Source of the DNA: Lamellibrachia columna
Taxonomy: Eukaryota > Annelida > Polychaeta > Sabellida > Siboglinidae
Length of the DNA stretch: 64,000 bases
NCBI GenBank assembly: GCA_963662155.1
Contig: OY759262.1
Span: forward strand, 56,687,490-56,751,489
Direction: 5' to 3'
The position numbers and the translations under genes were made by a program. The notes beneath the pieces were generated by a model. That model did no database searches, was not told the origin of the DNA, and saw nothing but the letters and a program-made list of their open reading frames with translations. Of this stretch, positions 23,729 to 35,265 are shown in pieces; the stretch's first letter is position 1; the number at the start of each line of letters is the position of its first letter.

Positions 23729-25420
23729 ATGGCGGAACTGCATAACATTAGTTCAATACCAGTTGCTGATGCTAAATTTCAGGGGGCTAAATCTGACTAT
23801 TTAGGACCGTTAGTTGTAACTCCAGAAATGGTAGCTAAGAAAATAAAGGCAATGAAGGATAATAAATCACCGGGAGTGGATGGGATTCCTCCAAAATTAC
23901 TAATGGAAACAGTAGAACAAATCAGTATACCACTTGCAAGAGCATTCAACTTGTCATTAAAAGAGGGAGTTGTTCCATTTGAATGGAAAGAAGCAAACAT
24001 CATACCATTATTCAAAAAGGGTTCGAGAAATAAGTCAGAAAATTACAGACCAGTGAGTTTAACGTCAGTGATTTGTAAATTATTAGAAAGGTTAATTAAA
24101 GACCATATGGTGGACTTCCTCGTTTAGCATAAATTATTAAATTCATCTCAACATGGATTCCTTAAATCGAGGTCATGCTTAACAAATATGTGATGTTTTT
24201 TGGAAGAAATCACTAAGTGGATATACGTGGGATCGCCAGTAGATATTATATACTTAGATTTTCAGAAAACATTTGACAAAGTGCCACATCAAAGATTACT
24301 ACTTAAATTAAAAGCCCATGGTATCGGGGATAGCATAACTGACTAGATAGAACAATGGTGGACTGACAGAAGACAACGAGTTGTAGTGGATGGAGAAGTT
24401 TCAAATTGGAAATCGGTTTTGAGTGGGGTACCTCAAGGATCAGTATTAGGACCTATATTATTCTTAATATATATAAATAACTTGGACGACAGTATAACAA
24501 GTAACGTACTGAAATTTGCAGATGACACAAAACTGTTTAGAAAGGTTAATACTGATGGTGATAAACAACATTTACAAAACGATCTAGACAGATTAGTGAA
24601 ATGGTCTGAGAAATGGAAGATGTTGTTAAATTTTGGGAAATATAAATGCCTACATGCAGGACATGGGAACTTGAATGTAAACTGTAAAATGGGAGATACT
24701 GTTCTGGGTACTACTGTAAAAGAAAAGGACTTAGCAGTTACAAAAAGCGCTGATATGAAAGTTTCAGAGCAGTGTGGTATTGCAGCTTCAAAGGGTAATA
24801 TAATTCTTGGATTGATTAGAAGAAACATAACATACAAGGGCAAAAAGTTAATTATACCTCTTTATAAAGCAATAGTTAGACCTCATTTAGAATACTGTAT
24901 ACAAGCATGGAGACCATATCGTAAGACGGATATAGATACGCTTGAACGCATACAAAGGAGAGCAACTAAAATGATTCCAGAACTGAGAGACCTTAGTTAT
25001 GAAGAACGCCTGATGGAATGCGGTTTAACAACTCTAGAGACAAGGAGGTTAAGAGGAGATCAGATTGAAGTTTTTAAGATATTGAATGGGTATGAAAATA
25101 GTGATAGAAATATGTTTTTCTCACTCAAGAAGGATAGCTGAACTAGAGGACATGAGATAAAATTAGTAAAGGATCAATGTAGATTGGACATCAGGAAGCA
25201 CTCGTTCTCACAGAGGACAATAAATGAATGGAACAAATTGTCTACAGATTGTGTAACTGCTAGCAGCGTGAATTTGTTTAAAAACAAGGTTGACACATAT
25301 CTCAGGAGGGCGTGTTATAAGTAGATGAACATTGTTGGACTCTCGATAAGCCAATGGCTTCCTTGTCCACTTGCCATCTGGGCCTTTGGCTTGGATGGCA
25401 AATCTTGTTAAATCTTGTTA
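23729..25420 (+). mobile_element. CR1-like LINE copy B, 5' truncated
   Basis: Starts in the RT part of ORF2 (KSPGVDGIPPKLL). It has stops at 24125-24127 and near 24343, and frame changes between 24127 and 24386. The second half is open to 25139 ([37 protein letters not shown]), with another stop at 25139. The 3' end carries the same hairpin and TCTTGTTAAA pair as copy A. Confidence 0.85.
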
Positions 25421-27300
25421 AACATTTGCTGCTACAATTGATTTCCACTGATACATGCACATTCACCCACAACGATTCCACACGAAAAACAAACATATTA
25501 CGTAAACAGCTAGCGGTAGATCCAATAACATGGCATTGTTTTCAAGTCCAATCATTGACATTGCGATTGCGTGTAATATTTGCCAAACGACCTTCATATC
25601 AAGGCCAATTGTCACTTATCTGGCATATTCGTTGTCGTCTACTTCCTTATAATGTGCAGCTTCAAATTACTATCGTATAGGAAGATCTTAATACGCTTCC
25701 AGGTCTGAAATAGTCATCATAATACATATTATAACTAGTAGAATATTTTTTCAAATGCGCGCCGATGGACGAAGCGTTGCCGAGTGACGTCATATCATGT
25801 GCCCACAATACGTATAGACGTAAAGTCGCACTTGTTATTAGATTATAAAGTGGTGCTGTTTTTAGCGAAATATTCGAACAAAGTTAACAATGTTTGCGTT
25901 CGATGGTATGTGGCACCATCTCGCGAACAATTTCGAAACCACGAAAGCTTGTTACTAAGCATACACGCTAGGTGACCTCTGGGCACGTGCGAGTAGGAGA
26001 GCGGTGTAAATGTCATAACATCATACCATCACATCCAGCATGTAGGGTTCAAACTACAGTTGACCTTCCTGGTTGTCGTTTCACACGAATGTAGGGAGTA
26101 TTAAATTGTGATATGTGAAATTAAGCAATTCATATAATATTACACCAGTGAATTGAATATTCATAGGTTTGTTTGTAGAAGCTATTGGCTTTGAAATAAT
26201 GCATTATTTTAAGAGTTTAACAGGCGGCGGGATTTATGGGAATTGTTCTGCTATTGGCGTCGTGGGCGCATGAATACATGGGTGTTTTTGTAAACATTGA
26301 TGGGCATCGCATCGAGCATTTAAGAATTGTTCTTATAATCAAACGAAACTTCTAAAAGAGCTGGAGGTATGTGATATTGACAAAACTTGGTCAGCGTATC
26401 AATGAGATGATAGCTGTTGTAGTGCAAACATTTCAGAATGTTTCTTATAATCAGACGAAATGTTAGCATGACCACCAATACAATTCTGCAGTGTGATCTT
26501 ACCTCTCCATATCAAGATCTTATAGACTTTTCTTATGGTTTTTTCTGTAGTTATCAGAAAAAATATGTGTGTATTGCGACAAAGAATTAATCAACCCTAG
26601 CTAATTCATTAAGCGTTGAAGTCAGAGTTAGCGGATAGTTGTGCAGGCTGTTTCAGAAACCAGTGTTCCTGCGTTGCAACTGTATCACGTGATGTATGTG
26701 TGTAATTACGTATGTGTATAATTATGTATGTAAATATAATATAGAAGCCATAAGCAAATTGGGCGAATTAAGAGAAGATTGGAATGAAGAAATTAACACC
26801 TCAAAACCAAGGTCGTGGGGAGCAGAATGTAATTGGCAGGACACACACAGAGAATGATTGAGGTTCTGCTATTAATCAAATGAGAACGCATACACTCAGT
26901 TTTCAAAACAAATTTAAGATACATGTACATCTTATTATGACCAGTATGAGAATGTTCACATGGAGAATGTCCTTCTATAATCATGTCTATTTCACAGGTT
27001 TCCTGCATGCATTTGTTACAGTTTGTTCCACCACATCACTAATTCTGTCCTAAGTGTGTCCTCAGTAAGTGAAGCCTCTGGGTCTTCCTCCTGTCCACAA
27101 CCAGATGTTTCATAGATCTGCCTGCCTGTTCGCTAGGCAACCATTTCCCCTTTATCTTGGCTGAAGTGAGAAGCATCAAACATCTGGGCGGTGCATAAAA
27201 AAGGGAGCCTTCATCATGCCGTACGCAACGTAAAATTTATATTATCATTGGTATATTATTCAGAATGTATCAAAATACCAACTAAAACCAAGTGTAAAAA
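25421..27300. other. No recognised gene
   Basis: Mixed AT-rich sequence with short frames lacking family features. Nothing here could be supported as coding or RNA. Confidence 0.4.
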
Positions 27301-27304
27301 TTAT

Positions 27305-27481
27305 TTGTGAGCATTAATTACCTTGCTTTGTGTCAAACGTGATGTTGACATATGGGTGACGCCATCGTGACAGTACGCCGTGACAATCCACGTGTCGATG
27401 GTTCACTCTCCTGTAGAAGTGTCAGTTGTGATAGGAAAGCTAAGTGTCTAAGAACAATGCATAGAGCAACTCAGCCAAACG
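27305..27481 (-). repeat. 177-bp duplicated segment, copy 1, exon-like
   Basis: Matches 28121-28297 closely. On the minus strand both copies have a pyrimidine-rich AG (CTACAG|GAGAGTG) and a donor AAG|GTAATTAA or GTAGTTAA about 89 nt later. They could be duplicated exons of an unknown gene or just a dispersed repeat. Confidence 0.4.
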
Positions 27482-28120
27482 TTAAGATGAGACACGGCAG
27501 CTTGATCATGTTGTCTTAATTTGCACAGCTACTGCATTTTTTCTGTCCAAACTGTAGAGTGTGTCTTACTGAGTAAAACAGTATGTTGAATGTTTGTTTG
27601 CCACACCCTCCGTTTCCATGATGACAAACAAAATGACCACCGTTTTGAACAACTATTAGCAAATTGAGAATCAATGCCATTCTTTATAAGTTGAATAAAG
27701 ATATCCTTATAATTCTTACAATACAATACACAGATTTAATTTTATTGCACAACTGGCAGGACAGTTTTAATCAAAGTTGTTATTGTTTTTTAATATATGC
27801 TTGTAATTTCCGGAAAAAAAACTTATTTTGGGGCAATAAATACTAATGAAAAATTTCAAACTTGATTGTTTTGATGTGTTCTACCAGCTGCGTAGAGAAG
27901 AACAATCATAGGCTAATTTGGCAAGGATACTTACTTCCAGAGATATCTTTCTTCAAAAACAAAATAACACATGGTTTTGAGAAAACAGCCGACAAAGATT
28001 GAAAAACGTCATTTATCACATCACAGTCAAGCCACGAGGCGCTGGTTCTTCCCACATACACCAGGGGTTTGGACAGCACACGGGAAGATCCTACTTCACA
28101 GTCAAGCCACGAGGCGCAAC

Positions 28121-28297
28121 AGTGAGCATTAACTACCTTGCTTGGTGTCAAACGTGATGATGACATGTGGGTGACGCCATCGTGACTGTACGCCGTGACA
28201 ATCCACGTGTCGATGATTCACTCTCCTGTAAAAGTGTCAGTTGTGATAGTAAAGCTACGTGTCTAAGAACGATGCAAAAAGCAACTCAGCCAAACAA
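28121..28297 (-). repeat. 177-bp duplicated segment, copy 2, exon-like
   Basis: The partner of 27305-27481, about 816 bp away. One frame reads DTWIVTAYSHDGVTHMS, but a stop lies just inside the putative acceptor, so coding status is doubtful. Confidence 0.4.
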
Positions 28298-28309
28298 ACG
28301 TTCTGAATT

Positions 28310-28870
28310 ACCTCCTCACGGTCTTTGAAGCGGATAAGTATTACAATGGTCGGCCTCTGTTTGTGCCGGTTCGCATCAGATTTGCCGATCCGATGAGCTA
28401 TCTCGATTTCTATTTTCGTGTCGTCGAGTTGCATCTTGTTTTTCAGGATGTCTCGTTTTTTGCCTCTTTTATTTTCCAGTCCTCGTTCGGGAATTCTTGG
28501 ATGCCGTCAATTCTAACCCAATTTCAGCGAGATTAGTTAGCTTCTTCTATGTCTTTTTTTTCTCGTCATCATCGGCTGGACGTTTTCGGCTGATTATTTT
28601 CGCGCCAATTCTGCCATCGTCGACTTCAGACCAGCAATTTCATTGCTGGTGAATTACAGGTTTGTCTTCTGTTCGGTTATGTCCTGTGTCATTTTGTTCA
28701 GGAACCTGTCAACTCTGCTGTTTGTTGTTGATATATGCGCTTCTAAACACGATATGTATCATCTTGCTGCGCAATGATTTCCCGAAAGGGGGTCTCTTGG
28801 GTGTTTAATGCCGCGTGCATTTGGTCAGCATTTTGGTCAGCGCCAACGTTCACAATTTTGTCATCTGTTT
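28310..28870 (-). mobile_element. LINE ORF1-like remnant (L1/Tx1-type)
   Basis: Minus-strand frames, broken by many stops, contain NWVRIDGIQEFPNEDWK and later RLIGSANLMRTGTNRGRP. These resemble the NLRIDGIPE and AHRIGK...RPRTIVVRF blocks of L1-like ORF1 proteins. It is strongly decayed and has no RT beside it. Confidence 0.45.
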
Positions 28871-29035
28871 TTGGTTGGTTCAGACCTTCGTCCCGTCATA
28901 CCCAGTACGTTTTTACATTTGATGCGAGCGCAGTCCACGGAGCGAAGTAGACACGTCCCGTTAAGTCAATTGTATCAACAATCTAGCAAAACGTCATAAG
29001 TATTCAGCGCAACCATTTACATACAGCAGTATATA

Positions 29036-29216
29036 TCAGACGCGTACTGACCAACTTTTTGTACTATTCGGCACATATTATCGCTCACATATTTCAAATG
29101 GTCGTCCCGGTATCGTTGCGTCGGATACAGAGACACATTTTGACATAAGCAACAGCTTTTACCAATTAGACGGTGAGGAAACGTAATGCCATTGACGGGT
29201 GGTATCTTACTCATGA
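29036..29216 (-). CDS. Exon-like frame with Cys motif, uncertain
   Basis: A minus-strand frame ends at a phase-1 donor-like G|GTCAGTACG, as in the signal-peptide exons. It encodes KSCCLCQNVSLYPTQ and NMCRIVQKV. It lies downstream of the orphan signal-peptide exon, where gene 2 has its six-Cys exon, but no phase-1 acceptor was found and the similarity is weak. Confidence 0.2.
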
Positions 29217-30029
29217 TCCATGGGTAGTAAGTGTATTCTTAATTAAAAAAACTTTATAACGTAGGCCTATATCTAATTCAACCTGATGCAACGACGGTCG
29301 GAATTAATATATACGTTGGATGTAGTCGTCTCAAAATATCAGGATAATCTAGTTAATTACAAATGTCAAAAGTGAGGATCCAGGAGGATTATCACTAAAT
29401 GATCAACGGCGGTCAGATCTAATGTATATGATGTTTGTTAGTATCATCCATGGCACCAGGTTGTATCAGTGACAATTCATTTGATGATTAATACGATTAA
29501 ATATAATATAAAATTGTATTACGCCCATATATCAAACAATGTGTTCATGTCTTAAATAAAATAAAAACTAACATGGCGAAGTGAGAAAAAAATTGGAAAA
29601 TGAAGTTATTTTTTTGCAATTTCTATTGTTACAACTCAACAATTTCAAAGTTACTTCAATAGTATTAATGTTATATACGTAGCATCTCCGGGTTACTATT
29701 CTGATGAATGATTGCGAACTTTTCAAAGCTGAACATATTGTCAGGACGATTTTTGGGAGAACATTTCTTTATAGGTCTTCAATTTAGACGCAAATCCTTT
29801 CTTTTTGCTTTGCAATCGACTTATATGGACCATATCTATAATGTGGCGAAGTTTCAACCCGATATAATGTTGTAACTACGAGGATCTATTGCTTTTAAGA
29901 TGCGCTGTACAACCTGGCTGTGTGCGATACAACCCCTACATTATCGTTGTAGTTTAATTACCACCCGCTGAATTATGTGTATAGTCGGAAATATTTCGGG
30001 ATCACCATAGGCTGCCACCATCTGGAATG

Positions 30030-30180
<151 letters not shown>

Positions 30181-30303
30181 GCGTGCGTGCGTGTGAGACA
30201 GAAGCATCACGACGGGCACATAAGCGAATGTATTGTCTGTACGAATAAAGTTCGGGTAATATCGGTCCTAATATGACTAGATCAATAACAAAAAACGTCT
30301 GAC

Positions 30304-30388
30304 CGTAAATGCATCCACCGATCGTAAGTTGTACAACTCCAGCGAAGTTGACAAGAATGACGAGGAGAGAAATCTTCCCACTTGCCAT
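30304..30388 (-). CDS. Orphan signal-peptide exon, paralogous to gene 2 exon 1
   Basis: 85 nt from ATG to a phase-1 donor G|GTCAGACG, exactly the length of 39548-39632. It encodes MASGKISLLVILVNF, a hydrophobic core and TIGGCIYG. It may be the first exon of gene 1 or of a lost paralog. A CR1 fragment begins about 20 bp upstream of the ATG, so the native promoter has probably been displaced. Confidence 0.6.
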
Positions 30389-30409
30389 TGCTGGGGCAGA
30401 ATGTGTACA

Positions 30410-31690
<1,281 letters not shown>

Positions 31691-31779
31691 AGGCGCACAT
31701 GACAGAAATAACGCTAGTTTATGTTTGCCATTGTTACGCAGTCAAGTGCACAGTAGCAATGACGTACCAAGTAAACAAC

Positions 31780-32923
31780 GGTAGGGGAAGGCAGTGTTAG
31801 TTGAGCCGTTCTTCATTCTGTCTTGGTGTCTGGGGCGCAATCACATTTATAAGTAAACATTATTTTTACTCACATAAACTATGATTATTAGTAAATCATC
31901 TTAACCCAAGATAATACATCTAGCCTGCATATATAATTATATATAACTGATTCAAATAGGGTTGGTAAGCTGGCTCAACTAACACATGGTGTGGGGTAAG
32001 TTGAGCCACAGTGTAGCGTAAGTTGCTTAAATGCTTTATTTGCATAACTTACGTAGGCCTTGTACAAAACATCCATAACACCTCAGCCAACACATCTACC
32101 CTATGGGTACAACTGTCTCTGACAAGTCTATACGCTTAATTAATAAGTCGACACACTTAATTAATATAGACTTGTAGGTCAATCGCAACCAGTGTAAACA
32201 ACTGCTAATATGTAGCTATCCGATATCCCAATTTTCTCCGCAAAATGAATTCCTTGATAAATGTTGGTGTAAAGAACACTCGTCTTCGTTCTTTAGCCGC
32301 TGCTCAACTAACCCTCCCTTGGGCCTTGGGTGGCGCAATTAACCCTCCGTTGGGCCTTGGGTGGCTCAACTAACCCTCCCTTGGGCCTTGGGTGGCTCAA
32401 CTAACCCTCCATTGGGCCTTGGGTGGCTCAACTAACCCTCCCTTGGGCCTTGGGTGGCTCAACTAACCCTCCCTTGGGCCTTGGGTGGCGCAACTAACCC
32501 TCCCTTGGGCCTTGGGTGGTGCAACTAACCCTCCCTTGGGCCTTGGGTGGCGCCACTAGCCCCGTTTCGACAAATATAAGTTTTTAATTAGCTTCTCATT
32601 AAAGCGCAAAGTGATGTAAATAATCGTCTTCCCTGTGCATAGTTGAACCATTTGTAAATGCACAGACAACAAAGTCTGGACACATGCGTTGATAGCTTAC
32701 ACAACAGCAGGCATTAATCACATTCACTAAAAGTTTAGAAAAACATAAAAAGCATACTTTTAACTCACATTTCCTGACCGATGTGACGATGTACGTCAAT
32801 CGTTTTCTAATAACATGTTCAATCACTGGGTGGTAACATGTAAATGTCCCTGCTGTAGTTTCCTGGGAAACATCGGTGGCTCAACTAACCCAGTGGCTCA
32901 ACTAATACTGTCTTCACCTAACC
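31780..32923. mobile_element. Candidate TIR element with GTTGAGCC motifs
   Basis: The left end 31780-31808 (GGTAGGGGAAGGCAGTGTTA, then GTTGAGCCG) is the imperfect reverse complement of 32893-32923 (GTGGCTCAACTAATACTG, then TCTTCACCTAACC). Internal copies of GTTGAGCC/GGCTCAAC occur near 31975, 31995 and 32880. No long frame is present, so it would be non-autonomous. The target duplication is not clear. Confidence 0.5.
32303..32550. repeat. 31-bp minisatellite, 8 copies
   Basis: Head-to-tail units of CTCAACTAACCCTCCCTTGG plus GCCTTGGGTGG with one to three changes each. They lie inside the candidate TIR element and start with its GGCTCAACTAAC motif. Confidence 0.95.
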
Positions 32924-32929
32924 ATGTTG

Positions 32930-33540
32930 ATGTTTGTTTTTCTAACATATAGTTTATGAATGTGTTATGCACAAAAGTGTAGGTTGCTGTGCGTGTGCGC
33001 TTTGTGCAAGTGCATACAAACAGTGTTTGCGTGCTTTGTCCCTCCAAAGATGCGACCGTTTTGACCCTTATGCAACACATGTAAATGGTGCAGTCGAAGA
33101 ACAAAATGTGATGCAGTGTCGACGACAGTGAAGGCGTGACGTATTATTTCTTTATTTATTTCATATACCCACACCGGGGGGAGTGGTGGGCGGGTCGAAT
33201 TAAGCACCATCTCGCCGCTGACCGGATTATAAATTGCTCCGTAGGCAGCCATGTGGCGCGCGGGCCGGCCGCATGTTGCGGACCCCTGTAAATCATGACA
33301 GAAAATATGTCTTTATATGTTCAAAATTGCTTACGCGGCGCTACGTACTCGAATAAATAACTAAATCATACAAATATGATCTCACTTTAGGTATTGTGTT
33401 TTAATGAATAAAATTAGGTGTAAATTAGCCAATTGTTTCCTCACCCCAGTAGTTCCGCTCTCTCTCAAAAACACCCCAAAACCAACCACGCTACGGGCCT
33501 GGCAACATGTGTACAAAATGATAATAAAACAAGACGAGCG
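32930..33540. other. No recognised gene
   Basis: Non-coding. Frames here lack features of known families. CpG-bearing sequence occurs near 33170-33280. Confidence 0.4.
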
Positions 33541-34010
33541 AAACAAATTGAATTGAGGACGGAGCTTTAAGTACGATTTGTGACGCAGAACTTCTGGCAT
33601 TCCGGCGATCGCGGATCTGTCGTTCCTCTGTCTGGCGGTGAAGTGTTGTAGAACCTACCACGGACTCACTGAGACGTCCTGTATGTCTAACGAATCAAAC
33701 TGAGCAACACCAGCGAGTCGACGACATGGCTCGTGTAACATCGTAACCGCCTCATAATAGGTTTCAACGAATGACGGCTTCTTATTTTTCCCGGCCCCGC
33801 CCGCAGGACGACGAATAATATTCATAGCGAATTAGCTACGTGATGAGGGAGTAAGCATAAACATCGTAGGACGAAACGGAATGCAGGTGAAAAGAGCAAA
33901 ATACCAATTTACTTAAATGTAGAGTATATCATTGCGGGTAACTAGCAATACTCACATGTTATTGTTCTTTGTTCCGTTGTCGACTCAACGGTAGTTTCAG
34001 TTTCAGTTAT
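33541..34010 (-). pseudogene. Remnant of a third paralog: Thr-rich exon end plus intron
   Basis: Sequence homologous to 1490-1900 and 36470-36960. On the minus strand a truncated Thr-rich exon (about 34008-33956, encoding TETETTVESTTEQ) keeps donor T|GTGAGT, followed by the shared intron block. It abuts the 3' flank of gene 2. Confidence 0.6.
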
Positions 34011-34117
34011 CCTGTCCGAAGGATGGACATTTTCGTTAGTAATAATAATAATAACAATTATAAACTGGGCAGTAGCTTCACAACATAATAAAGAATAACG
34101 TTCACCACAACATGATC

Positions 34118-35074
34118 TTTATTACAATCATATAATTATGTGTCAGTCACAGTCACATTTCCTAACATGTGCCGCATGCCGTGCATTGGATTTAGCTGCG
34201 TGGATTCAGTTTCACAAATTAGTATTTCCGCTCTTCGTGTTCTCCGGAAAGGAGGTTATAATATATAATAAAATTATTCATTTATTTGCAATCATGATAT
34301 ATAATAAAAGCACAGGCACAAAATATGCATTTACTATATATTTTAGGCATACGTTTTAGGTTAGTCGGTTAGTAGAAGGTCGTGTCGGTGTGCTACACTT
34401 CAGTACCCACTTGTGCAATGCTGCTAATGCAAGTCGACGCACTGTTATCATTAAGTATATAAAGTTAGGGCATTAGATAAGGTTTTCTCGGGAAACACGG
34501 CGTGCTATCAATGTGTAATTGCTGCATTATATAAGCAATGGCGGTAAACAATGCATGTATTATGCAAGGACGAGAATCGTTTTAACATTTTCAATTGTTG
34601 TTAGTTTAAAATTTTATTTAATAACAATTATGACAATATATGCTATAAATATTATTATTGTTAATATTATTACCACTACTGTGGTAAATACAACACATTG
34701 TGAACTGTGTCAAAAGCAACATCTCTACAAACAGTGATAACAATATACGAGAATAAACTGAAAAGAAACACCGCAGAAAGGTAAACGAACGTCTTTGAAA
34801 CACCGCGTCCGATACTACGACGATAAATCCAGTTTGTCTACAGGCGACCGACCTTGTGCCCCACGATTCAGACTGTTCATCCACCATCGCTCTCATAAAC
34901 GGATCACTCAGCGTCCTTTGTAATAAACATCAATGTCCTAACTTGGATCAACGCTGTCGACGTCGATAATTGGGCATGGAAGGGAAAACCGTTCAAGTAC
35001 GAAACAACTCTAGGATATGTTGAGTTATCGACACGCTGACCTCCGTATTCCGTCGTTGATCTGTTTCGGTGTTG
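34118..35074 (-). other. Gene 2 3' UTR with poly(A) signal AATAAA at 34118-34123
   Basis: No coding sequence is seen here. AATAAAG on the minus strand at 34118-34123 is kept at the matching place (41342-41347) of the pseudogene copy, which supports its use as the poly(A) signal. Another AATAAA occurs near 34610. The UTR would be about 0.95 kb. Confidence 0.4.
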
Positions 35075-35265
35075 TCACTTTGCGAAGCCGCAAACGTGAG
35101 TGGCCGGTTTATACACCAGCACAATTCCACATGACTTAGGAAAACATCTGCCGTTGTTATCACACTGGATGTAGTTGTGTGGATTTGGTGCTTCAAAATA
35201 GAAACCATGGGCACTCGTGTTCTCGTCGAAGCAGGGATACCGTGTGTCGCAATTGTACATCAAAG
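35075..35265 (-). CDS. Gene 2 exon 9: CBM14-like terminal module and stop
   Basis: Acceptor TTTGCAG|CT at 35265, then 63 codons and TGA at 35075-35077. The cysteines follow C-x5-C-x23-C-x5-C-x4-C-x12-C, with aromatic residues (FYFEAP, NYIQC) before the third Cys. This fits the peritrophin-A/CBM14 plan, with a somewhat long second spacing. Chitin binding is inferred from the family. A frameshifted copy lies at 41607-41744. Confidence 0.65.

Noticed and set aside
32965..33252. 95-codon minus frame starting MAAYGAIYN
   Set aside because: No domain, no splice or promoter context.
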